Made by a program: the position numbers and the translations under genes. A stretch of DNA of 64,000 nt from an uncultured Clostridia bacterium (lineage in GTDB: Bacteria > Bacillota > Clostridia > TANB77 > CAG-508): assembly GCA_934168365.1 (NCBI GenBank), contig CAKPNJ010000001.1, positions 124,001 to 188,000 on the forward strand, written 5' to 3'. The notes under the pieces were generated by a model that saw nothing but the letters and a program-made list of their open reading frames with translations, was not told the origin of the DNA and made no database searches. Positions 50,467 through 58,329 of the stretch are shown here, in pieces; within the stretch, counting starts at the first letter, position 1; each line of letters starts with the position of its first letter.

Positions 50467-51417
50467 ATGAATGATAAAGTAGCTATACTAATACCATGTT
50501 ATAATGAGGAAAAAACAGTAGAAAAGGTAATAAAAGATTTTAAAAAAGAATTACCAGAGGCTCAAATATATGTATATAACAACAATTCTAGTGACAAAAC
50601 TTATGAAATTGCTAGTTCTATTGATGGCGTGATTGTTAGAAATGAGTACAACCAAGGTAAAGGCAATGTAGTAAGAAGAATGTTTAGAGAAGTAGATGCA
50701 GATATATATGTAATGGTAGATGGAGATGATACATACCCTGCAGAATATGTTCACAAACTAATCGAGCCAATTAAAGAAAAAAGAGCAGATATGACAGTAG
50801 GAGATAGATTATCAAATGGAACTTATAAGAATGAAAATAAAAGAAAATTCCACCAATTTGGAAACAACCTAGTAAAAAATACTATCAATTTATTATTTAA
50901 TAACAATCTAAAAGACATAATGAGTGGATATAGAGCTTTTAGTAAATTGTTTGTAAAGAATGTGCCAATATTAAGTTCAAAATTTGAGATAGAAACAGAA
51001 ATTACATTAGCAGCATTAGACAAAAAACTTAGAATAGAAGAAATACCAATAATATATAGAGACAGACCAGCAGGAAGTGTATCTAAATTAAACACAATAA
51101 AAGATGGATACAAAGTTACAAAAACAATATTAAAAATGTATAAAGACTATAAACCAAGGCAATTTTTCTTTTTTATAGCATTTATATTACTTGTTTGTGG
51201 ATTGATATTTGGAATTCCTGTACTAGCAGAATTTGCAAAAACACATTATATAACCAAATTACCATCAGCTATATTAGCAACAGGTTTTGTTATGCTTTCA
51301 GCAATAGCACTACAATGTGGTCTAGTTTTAGATACAATAGTAAAAGCAAATAAAGAAAAATATGAATTAAATTTAATTAGATATGAGGAAAGAGAAAATG
51401 CTAAAAAACATAATTAA
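50467..51417 (+). CDS. Glycosyltransferase family 2, polyprenyl-phosphate sugar synthase-like
   Basis: This 316-residue protein has a GT-A domain (VAILIPCYNEEKTVEKVIKD, VMVDGDDTYP with the DxD-type site, DIMSGYRAFSKLFV) and two C-terminal transmembrane helices. It resembles dolichyl/undecaprenyl-phosphate glycosyltransferases that make lipid-linked sugars for export-side transferases. The next gene, a polytopic membrane protein, overlaps it and may be the partner. Confidence 0.85.
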   Translation: MNDKVAILIPCYNEEKTVEKVIKDFKKELPEAQIYVYNNNSSDKTYEIASSIDGVIVRNEYNQGKGNVVRRMFREVDADIYVMVDGDDTYPAEYVHKLIEPIKEKRADMTVGDRLSNGTYKNENKRKFHQFGNNLVKNTINLLFNNNLKDIMSGYRAFSKLFVKNVPILSSKFEIETEITLAALDKKLRIEEIPIIYRDRPAGSVSKLNTIKDGYKVTKTILKMYKDYKPRQFFFFIAFILLVCGLIFGIPVLAEFAKTHYITKLPSAILATGFVMLSAIALQCGLVLDTIVKANKEKYELNLIRYEERENAKKHN

Positions 51418-52744
51418 ATATATAGGTATTTACTTAGCACTTATAATATTTTTTGTTATATCATTAGTAGCTGTATCAAGCTTTAATAAGGAGTTTATAG
51501 CAGAGAATGTAAAGGAATCAGCAGAAGTATTATTAAGTGAAGGCAATAGAAAAGTTATTTATATACCATACAAAGACATTAATATGCAATTTGATAACTA
51601 TACAGATGCATTAATGATAAACACTTCTTATTCAATAGACCCGCAAACACCATTGTATTCAGCATTTGTAGCAAGAAAAAATTATATACCTAATGTAACT
51701 ACAGAAGTTTATGAAGATGTACCAGGAGAATTAAAATCATCATCTAAATATAAAAGACATAATGAAGTTGGAGAATTAAACGATTTAGCAAATGACGAAA
51801 AAGCGGAAAGCTTTGAATATGCTAGGTATTGGCATGGCTACTTAATTTTTTTAAGACCATTGTTGACATTGTTTAATATAAATCAAATTAGAATTATGCT
51901 TACTATTATACTAATAATTTTAGCAGGAATATTAGCATATTTAATTTATAAAAAGATAAATATTATTGTTTCAGTAATATTTTTAATAAGCTTATTAGGA
52001 GTTGAATATTTTTACTTAGGATTTTCAATGCAAGGAGTATTTATATTTTTAATAACAATGATTGCATCAATAATTATAGTTGGGAGATACGAAAAGATAA
52101 AAGACTTTGGGATGTTATTTTTTATAACAGGAATGTTAACAAACTTTTTTGACTTTTTAACTGTTCCAATGGTTACATATGCAGTTCCATTAGCTTTATA
52201 CTTTTTACTAAAACAAAGAAAAGACACTGATTTAAATGCTAAGCAAATTATTATTGACATTATAAAATTTGGAGCACTATGGGGAATAGGGTATGGTGCA
52301 ACATGGTTTACTAAATGGGCATTAACAGATCTAATATTTGGAAAAAACATAATATCAACAGCACTAATGCAAGTATTATATAGAAGTAATGGATATAAAA
52401 AATATACTTTATTAAAAGTAATAAATGCAAACATGATTTATATAATATCTCAATTATTAGTAAATATCATAATTACTATTATATCAATAAAATTATATGA
52501 AATTATCAATATGAAAAAAACAGAAAAAAGAATTATAACAAATAAACAAATACTTATAGCAGTATTACCATATATACTAATTTCTATTATGCCATTTATT
52601 TGGTATGCACTATTACAAAATCATTCATATTATCATGATTTCTTTACATATAGAAATTTAATATTAACTAGTTTAGGTATTTGCTTATGCTTAGAAGAAG
52701 TATTAACGCTACAATTCAAAACAAAGGGAGAAATAAAAAAATGA
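51398..52744 (+). CDS. Polytopic membrane protein of unknown function
   Basis: The product of about 448 residues starts at ATG 51398 (RBS GAGGAAAG), inside the end of the glycosyltransferase gene. An N-terminal helix is followed by an extracellular domain of about 130 residues (NTSYSIDPQTPLYSAFVARK), then eight or so further helices. The layout is like GT-C membrane glycosyltransferases, but I see no clear motif. The coupling to a GT2 lipid-sugar synthase supports a role in glycosylating a surface polymer. It overlaps queH by ATGA. Confidence 0.65.
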   Translation: MLKNIIKYIGIYLALIIFFVISLVAVSSFNKEFIAENVKESAEVLLSEGNRKVIYIPYKDINMQFDNYTDALMINTSYSIDPQTPLYSAFVARKNYIPNVTTEVYEDVPGELKSSSKYKRHNEVGELNDLANDEKAESFEYARYWHGYLIFLRPLLTLFNINQIRIMLTIILIILAGILAYLIYKKINIIVSVIFLISLLGVEYFYLGFSMQGVFIFLITMIASIIIVGRYEKIKDFGMLFFITGMLTNFFDFLTVPMVTYAVPLALYFLLKQRKDTDLNAKQIIIDIIKFGALWGIGYGATWFTKWALTDLIFGKNIISTALMQVLYRSNGYKKYTLLKVINANMIYIISQLLVNIIITIISIKLYEIINMKKTEKRIITNKQILIAVLPYILISIMPFIWYALLQNHSYYHDFFTYRNLILTSLGICLCLEEVLTLQFKTKGEIKK

Positions 52745-53295
52745 AACTTTTAATGCATACTTGCTGTGCACCATGTAGTGTATATTGCATAGATAGTTTA
52801 AGAAGTGAAGGAATAGAACCAACGGTATATTGGTATAACCCAAACATACACCCATATATGGAATATAAAGCAAGGAGAGATTGTTTAAAAGAATACACAC
52901 AAAGCATAGGAGTACAAGCAATATTTGAAGAAGAATATGGATTAGATGAATTTTGCAAAAACGTAATTGGAAATTTAAAAACAAGATGCACAGATTATTG
53001 TTATAGAGTTAGATTAGAACAAACAGCTAAATATGCAAAAGTGCATGGATTTGATACAATTACCACTACTTTATTTGTAAGTCCATATCAAAAACATGAA
53101 GAACTAAAACAAATAGCAGAAGAAATTGCTAAAAAATATGAATTAAACTTTTTATATAGAGACTTTAGAGTAGGATTTAGAGAAGGACAAGCCAAAGCAC
53201 GAGAACTAGGACTATACATGCAAAAATACTGCGGATGCGTATTCTCAGAAGAAGATAGATATGCAAAGCAAATTGAGAAAGACAAAGAAATATAA
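52741..53295 (+). CDS. queH: Epoxyqueuosine reductase QueH
   Basis: This 184-residue protein has MHTCCAPCSVYCIDSLRSEG (CC..C cluster ligands), the central RCTDYCYRVRLEQTA and the C-terminal KYCGCVFSEEDRY. QueH performs the last step of queuosine synthesis in tRNA and binds a 4Fe-4S cluster. Its start overlaps the upstream stop codon. Confidence 0.93.
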   Translation: MKLLMHTCCAPCSVYCIDSLRSEGIEPTVYWYNPNIHPYMEYKARRDCLKEYTQSIGVQAIFEEEYGLDEFCKNVIGNLKTRCTDYCYRVRLEQTAKYAKVHGFDTITTTLFVSPYQKHEELKQIAEEIAKKYELNFLYRDFRVGFREGQAKARELGLYMQKYCGCVFSEEDRYAKQIEKDKEI

Positions 53296-53297
53296 TA

Positions 53298-53318
53298 GCG
53301 GAGCACACTGTGCTCCGC
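53298..53318 (+). terminator. Hairpin after queH
   Basis: GCGGAGCACA and TGTGCTCCGC form a strong 9-10 bp stem but no T-run follows, so it may instead be a transcript-stabilising or boundary hairpin. Confidence 0.45.
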
Positions 53319-53407
53319 CATGAAAAATTATAAAGAAAAAATCCAAAATGGGAATTTACACTGTGTAGATAGGTACTATTATTCAAAGGATTTAGGGGGA
53401 GAAAATT

Positions 53408-53956
53408 ATGAACCAAGAAATAGAAAAATTTAGGGATGGTATTTTTGCTTTAAATACAAGAAGATTTGGAAAAGTAGCAGAATTAATGATACAAAAAATT
53501 TTTAATTTAAGAGATTCAGATAATTTAGCTTATGATTTAAAAACACCAGGAGGGGAAAAAATTGAGGTTAAATTTTCTACAGTTTTAAAAAAATGTGATT
53601 CGAATATAAATACAAAAAATTTAATTTCTTCAGTAATTGCTTCAAACTTAGATAATAGAATGTTATCATTTGAACAAGCTAAAAAACTATCTTTTGATTG
53701 CAATATTCAACAAGTAAAAACAAAAGAATTCAAATATTTATATTATGGTTGTTTTTTTGATGATAAAATTATGATTTGTAAAATAAAAGCATCTGAAATT
53801 GCATTAGATCCCAAAATATTGTATTCAGACCATCAACATAGGGGAAATGTTGGAGAAGGACAATTTCATATAAATAATACTACCTTAGATAATCATTTAA
53901 GAAAATATCTTGTAAGATGGATGACATACGAAGAATTATACAACATATTTAGTTAA
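53408..53956 (+). CDS. Putative type II restriction endonuclease
   Basis: This 182-residue protein has a PD-(D/E)xK-like core: YDLKTPGGEKIEVKFSTVL supplies D...E-x-K, and an HQHRGNVGEGQFHI block follows late, as in several short type II enzymes. It is convergent with a DNA methyltransferase and shares a terminator hairpin with it, the usual R-M arrangement. The recognition site is unknown. RBS AGGGGGAGA. It is the left edge of the accessory island. Confidence 0.65.
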   Translation: MNQEIEKFRDGIFALNTRRFGKVAELMIQKIFNLRDSDNLAYDLKTPGGEKIEVKFSTVLKKCDSNINTKNLISSVIASNLDNRMLSFEQAKKLSFDCNIQQVKTKEFKYLYYGCFFDDKIMICKIKASEIALDPKILYSDHQHRGNVGEGQFHINNTTLDNHLRKYLVRWMTYEELYNIFS

Positions 53957-53982
53957 AGAAATCGCTTTAAAAGCGATTTCTT
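53956..53982. terminator. Shared terminator of the restriction and methyltransferase genes
   Basis: AAGAAATCGCTT and AAGCGATTTCTT form a perfect 12-bp stem around TTAA, overlapping both stop codons. Confidence 0.8.
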
Positions 53983-55778
53983 AAATACTCAATTTCTTGT
54001 TGAGTTAATCCTAAATTATGATAAATTATATCTTCAATTTCTTCACAGTAAGTTTCTTGAGGATTCAAGTTACCAACGATATCAGAAATTGTATTTGTTA
54101 TTGAATCATCAAATTCTGGAATATAGAACGATTTTATATGGCTTTTTAGTACTTTATGTGTATTATAAGCATCTTCAAAATATAATTGAGTAATTCTAGA
54201 ATTTAATATTGCAGAAATATAATTGATATTGTAATTACTTCCTAAGCAAATAATATTGGCACTATTTAAAGTTAAAGTCTTTCTTCTGTCAATTGCAAAG
54301 CAAAGTTTTTTTCCAATGAATTTATATATTATTTTATTCTCATGCCTATATAAAGAGTCGTTTGCAACCTGTTGAAAATTTTCTCTTTCATATTTAATAT
54401 ATTTAGAAATATTACTATAATCAATTTTATATTTTTTAATATCCTTACCACTAATAATAGGTTCTGTACCTTTCTTTTTTCGATCAAATAAATATTCTTT
54501 ATTATCTCCAGTTACTATACCAAGAGCATAATTGACATTTTGATTTAAATTGTAATGCTTATGTGTTTTTAATTTCTCGATTATTGATGATGAAATAGTA
54601 TCACTAACTAAAAAATTTGAATATGGATTTTGTGAAAAGTCATTTTGATTTATTATTATATCATCATAAATGCATTTATTTTCATTGCCAGAAGTTTTAA
54701 TAACTTTTATAATTATAACATCAGTAACAATTTCTTCAAATTCTCTTCCTATTTTTTTAATGTATTCAATTTTATTATTTAATAAAAATTTTCTAATGTT
54801 TTCATGTATAGCAATATTTAATATGCTACTTGGTAGTACAAATCCTAATATTCCATCATTATTTAACAAATCGAAAGAATGGAGTATGAATTGCGAAAAT
54901 GAGTCCATCTTTGAAAATGCTAAATTGTATTTTTCCTTAATAATATTTTTTTCTTCTGTTGTATATTTTTTACCCCAAGGAGGATTACCTATTATAACAT
55001 CGAAACTCATATCTATATCATCATTTAAAAAATCTTTATTGTAAATATTTATATTATCAAAAATTATAGTGCTATCTTGAATATAAATATTTGTTTTTGC
55101 TAAAAGTACTGCTATATTATCAATATCAAACCCATACAGATTCTCTATTATTGTGTCAACAGGTATGCCTTTATTCTTCATTTTATTAAATGTTTGAATT
55201 AAAAAGTTACCACTACCACATCCAGGATCAACTATTTTTTTATTTTCTTTGAAATCAATTGATTCAACTATTTTATTAACCACTTTGTAGGGTGTATAGT
55301 AGATACCATTTGTGTCTTTTTTTCCTACAGACAGCAAAGCCATATATAAGCAACCTAGAAAATCATTTTTTTCATCATAAACAATTTGAAGGTTTTTGAA
55401 GTCATTTAAAAAATCAGAATTGTTTGTTCTAACACCTAAAAAATCAGAGATACAATCTGGCACTTTTTTATTGTTTTGCTCAATGATTTTAATTATAGTT
55501 TCATGTAATATTTCATACGCTGAAACATTATATTTTTTTTTGAGTTCTAATATGGAATTTATTATACCAACAATTTTTTTGTCATTTATATAAGAAACAG
55601 AAATTATATAGTCAGATGAATTTCTTTTGTTTCTTCTGTTACCAACTTTTTTTTGAAGAATGCCATCGATAATATCTGGATCAATATCATCTAAACTATC
55701 AATGTATCTTAATTTTTTCCAATTTCGTAATGTGGCGTCGCTAATATTATATTTTTTTAATATTTCATTAACTTTCAT
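53967..55778 (-). CDS. N6-adenine DNA methyltransferase with N-terminal helix-turn-helix
   Basis: The 603-residue product starts at ATG 55778, after GGGGGT. An N-terminal MerR-like segment (LKKYNISDATLRNWKKLRYI, about 1-55) is followed by a helical region. The methyltransferase core has motif I VDPGCGSGNFL and motif IV DVIIGNPPWGKKY (about 185-350), and a C-terminal TaqI-like specificity domain follows (KKGTEPIISGKDIKKYKI, RHENKIIYKFIGKKLCFA). The HTH may let the enzyme repress its own operon. It pairs with the nuclease at 53408. Confidence 0.88.
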   Translation of the reverse strand: MKVNEILKKYNISDATLRNWKKLRYIDSLDDIDPDIIDGILQKKVGNRRNKRNSSDYIISVSYINDKKIVGIINSILELKKKYNVSAYEILHETIIKIIEQNNKKVPDCISDFLGVRTNNSDFLNDFKNLQIVYDEKNDFLGCLYMALLSVGKKDTNGIYYTPYKVVNKIVESIDFKENKKIVDPGCGSGNFLIQTFNKMKNKGIPVDTIIENLYGFDIDNIAVLLAKTNIYIQDSTIIFDNINIYNKDFLNDDIDMSFDVIIGNPPWGKKYTTEEKNIIKEKYNLAFSKMDSFSQFILHSFDLLNNDGILGFVLPSSILNIAIHENIRKFLLNNKIEYIKKIGREFEEIVTDVIIIKVIKTSGNENKCIYDDIIINQNDFSQNPYSNFLVSDTISSSIIEKLKTHKHYNLNQNVNYALGIVTGDNKEYLFDRKKKGTEPIISGKDIKKYKIDYSNISKYIKYERENFQQVANDSLYRHENKIIYKFIGKKLCFAIDRRKTLTLNSANIICLGSNYNINYISAILNSRITQLYFEDAYNTHKVLKSHIKSFYIPEFDDSITNTISDIVGNLNPQETYCEEIEDIIYHNLGLTQQEIEYLRNRF

Positions 55779-56063
55779 TATTATTACCCCCATAAAATAT
55801 TATAACATATTAATTGAAATTATTTGATTCTATTGTAAAAAATATATTATATTTATTGATAACTTAAAAAAATAATTAAGTCAAGATGTATTATAAAAAA
55901 ATATTATTGTCATTTGGGTAAAATTGAAACATTTAATAATAAATTATTAGAAAGAGAAAGCATTTTAACTAGTTTGAATATTAGTAATAACAAATTAGTA
56001 GCAAAGAGAATATCCTATATAAAAAACGGCAGAGAAAATTTTTCTCTGCCGTTTATAAAAGGA
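55779..56063. other. AT-rich gap in the accessory island, possible gene remnant
   Basis: No complete gene is seen. On the plus strand a frame without ATG stays open from about 55863 to 56085 and reads NNKLLERESILTSLNISNN followed by KLVAKRISYIKNG, which looks protein-like but has no RBS. It may be the tail of a decayed gene. A hairpin at 56024-56055 ends the minus-strand gene to the right. Confidence 0.35.
56024..56055 (-). terminator. Terminator of the gene at 56064-56969
   Basis: ACGGCAGAGAAAA and TTTTCTCTGCCGT form a 13-bp stem; read on the minus strand it ends in TTTTTTAT. Confidence 0.75.
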
Positions 56064-56969
56064 TTAGCGTTTTTTGAATTTTAAATCGATTACGTCAAGG
56101 AGTTCACAGAACTCATCTTCGTGGTCTAAGAGAACCTGAGGTTCAAGACCAAGATTTTTTAATCCTCCAAGAGAGACAAAAAAATCTTTGAAAAGTTGAT
56201 AATTTTTGATAAAATCAACTATTTCATCAGTTGAAAAAATAAGTTTTTCTTTGATAAGTGAAGCGGATTTTTCAGAACTTTCTTCAAAAGTAGAATCTTC
56301 GTCCGATTCAGAAACATTAGAAGTTTTGACGTTCTCTGGATTGTCAGCTTCTCCAAAATACTGCAAAAGAGGAATAGCTGCCATATAGCAGTTATTCATA
56401 TGCAGTCCATCTGTCAAGCAGAATGCTTGGTAACTAAATTTTGAAAATTTTACTGCTTCATCATATGTGTATCCAAGTTCTTGGATACCTCCGAAATTAT
56501 AATTGGGCATATCACTTCCCAAAAGGAATATGACCCGCTCAATTTCATCTTGACTATGAGTGTCAAGATACTTGACAACTGACTTAAACAAGTTAATTGC
56601 TAAGTCAAAACTTCCTTTGGTCCAGATTTCCATGAAACTGTTACTGATGTCAAAAACTTCTCCACAAGAGAAGATTTTGAAATTTGAATTGACTTGAGAA
56701 CGAATTTCGTTCCAAATTGTTTTTGCTTGATCGTCCGTCAATTCAGCCCACTCAAGGTGGGTCTCCTGTGCCAGATATTTTTTACTGGCACCTGACTTCA
56801 TCAAAAATTGAAATACATCTAAAACAGATGCTTTATTCAAATTTTCGATTGTTTCAATTACATTTTCCTGAACTTGTAAGTTAGGAAATTTCTTTACAAA
56901 CTTGTTCCGTAACTTGATGGCGCTTCCAGAAATTTCGCCGTGACCGTCCTTGATTTTAATGTGATACAT
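56064..56969 (-). CDS. Unknown 301-residue protein of foreign character
   Basis: This soluble, mostly helical, acidic protein has no recognised motif; segments include SGASKKYLAQETHLEWAELT and GGIQELGYTYDEAVKFSKFS, then a Ser/Glu-rich linker (SNVSESDEDSTFEESSEKSA). Base composition and codon use differ from the neighbours: more C/G-ending codons and two in-frame CGG codons (in KLRNK and EIERV), which native genes here avoid. It is therefore probably a recent arrival, perhaps of phage or plasmid origin. RBS AAAGGAGG. Confidence 0.55.
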   Translation of the reverse strand: MYHIKIKDGHGEISGSAIKLRNKFVKKFPNLQVQENVIETIENLNKASVLDVFQFLMKSGASKKYLAQETHLEWAELTDDQAKTIWNEIRSQVNSNFKIFSCGEVFDISNSFMEIWTKGSFDLAINLFKSVVKYLDTHSQDEIERVIFLLGSDMPNYNFGGIQELGYTYDEAVKFSKFSYQAFCLTDGLHMNNCYMAAIPLLQYFGEADNPENVKTSNVSESDEDSTFEESSEKSASLIKEKLIFSTDEIVDFIKNYQLFKDFFVSLGGLKNLGLEPQVLLDHEDEFCELLDVIDLKFKKR

Positions 56970-57160
56970 TATGTGTTTGGCCTCCTTTTATAATATAAAG
57001 TTTAAAATGTAAGATATAAATATTATACCACAGAAAATAAGATTATGTCAACAAATATACAAATTCGTGAATTTTATTAAACCATATTGAAAATCAGAGA
57101 AAAGTATAATATAATTCAAATAATTTAAATAACTTAAATTGAATGATTGGAGGCATAATT

Positions 57161-57745
57161 ATGCGGCAATTAAGGCCTTTTATGGTTGAGTTTTCTGGTA
57201 CTCCAGAAGCAGGAAAAAGCACTGCAATAGCATTATTGGTAAAGATGCTCGAAGACAAAGGGTATAGAACCATGATTCTTAAAGAATCAACAGAAGATTT
57301 GCCAAATGAGTTTGAAAAAGGAACATTTGAAGGAAATTTGTGGATGCATTTGATAACACAAGCCGGTATTTTAAAAGCTGAACATGCTGATGTTGACATT
57401 GTACTTATTGATAGAGGCGTTGTTGATAGCAAGTTTTATGCATGGAAGTATTTTAAAGAGAAAAAATGTTCAACAGAGCAATTTAATGAATTTCAAAGAA
57501 CATGTTTGAATAGAATGACTCCAGACCTGTTCTTGGGAATTTTTGTATCACCAGAAACTGCTATCAAACGTAGAGGAGGAGAAGGTAGGCTAGTAACTCG
57601 AAAATATTTAGAAGATTACAATCGATTGTTTATGGAATTTTGGGTAACAATACCAACCAAAAAGAAAACAATAAAATCGGATGAACTTAGTGCTTTGGAA
57701 TTGAGTAATATAATCTTTGAGAATATCTTGAGTGAAATATCATAA
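57161..57745 (+). CDS. P-loop kinase, deoxynucleoside/thymidylate-kinase-like
   Basis: This 194-residue protein has Walker A FSGTPEAGKSTAIALLVKML, a DRGVVDSKFYAWKYF block like the DR(S/G) motif of nucleoside kinases, and a lid-like Arg stretch KRRGGEGRLVTRKYLED. It may phosphorylate a nucleoside or small molecule. The start is ATG 57161, six to eight bases after GGAGG. The second codon is CGG, otherwise avoided here; a +1 slip there would hit TAA within a few codons. A linked transfer with the gene at 56064 is likely. Confidence 0.65.
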   Translation: MRQLRPFMVEFSGTPEAGKSTAIALLVKMLEDKGYRTMILKESTEDLPNEFEKGTFEGNLWMHLITQAGILKAEHADVDIVLIDRGVVDSKFYAWKYFKEKKCSTEQFNEFQRTCLNRMTPDLFLGIFVSPETAIKRRGGEGRLVTRKYLEDYNRLFMEFWVTIPTKKKTIKSDELSALELSNIIFENILSEIS

Positions 57746-57753
57746 GAAGCTAA

Positions 57754-57782
57754 TAGCACAAGGGCAAATTGCCTTTTGTGCT
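57754..57782 (+). terminator. Terminator of the P-loop kinase gene
   Basis: AGCACAAGGGCAA and TTGCCTTTTGTGCT form the stem; the downstream run is TAATTT. Confidence 0.6.
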
Positions 57783-57807
57783 AATTTAATAATATAGGAG
57801 ACGATAA

Positions 57808-58308
57808 ATGAATAAATTTTTAGAAAAAATAAATAAAATATGTAGAGAAAATAAAAAAGTTGCAATGTTTATAGATATGGATGGAACCATAACTGTATAT
57901 GATATATATCCAGAAGAAATAGTAAAGCAAAAAATGCAAGATGAATATAGCAAAGCAGAACCAGCACAATATATAATAGACATATTAAAAGAGATAAATG
58001 AAATTCCTAATATAGATATATATATATTATCATTATCAAAAACATTGAAAATTACAGAAGAAAAAAAGGAATGGCTAAAGAAACATGTACCATTTATTGA
58101 AGAAAAAAATTGGATAATAATAACTAGAGAATTAAATGAGTATTCAAGTGAAAATAGAGATATAATAAAAGCGCAGAAAATAAAAGAGTTAAAAGAACAA
58201 TATGATTACTCTATATTGCTTGATGATGATCATAAAATATTAAAAGAAGCACAAAAAATGCTAGACACTAAATTTAGTCCTTTTCATATTTCATCAGCAC
58301 TTATTTAA
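57808..58308 (+). CDS. HAD-superfamily phosphatase, 5'-nucleotidase-like
   Basis: This 166-residue protein has the nucleophile motif FIDMDGTITVYD (motif I), the serine strand IYILSLSKTLK (motif II), and the acidic LLDDDHKILKEA (motif IV). It resembles the NT5C-type deoxynucleotidases. RBS ATAGGAG. It is followed by polA, so a nucleotide-pool role is plausible. Confidence 0.78.
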   Translation: MNKFLEKINKICRENKKVAMFIDMDGTITVYDIYPEEIVKQKMQDEYSKAEPAQYIIDILKEINEIPNIDIYILSLSKTLKITEEKKEWLKKHVPFIEEKNWIIITRELNEYSSENRDIIKAQKIKELKEQYDYSILLDDDHKILKEAQKMLDTKFSPFHISSALI

Positions 58309-58329
58309 AAAAGAAAGAAGGAAATAGAC

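Noticed and set aside
55863..56085. Plus-strand open frame in the island gap as a real gene
   Set aside because: It has no ATG, no RBS and overlaps the end of the opposite gene; at most it is a remnant.
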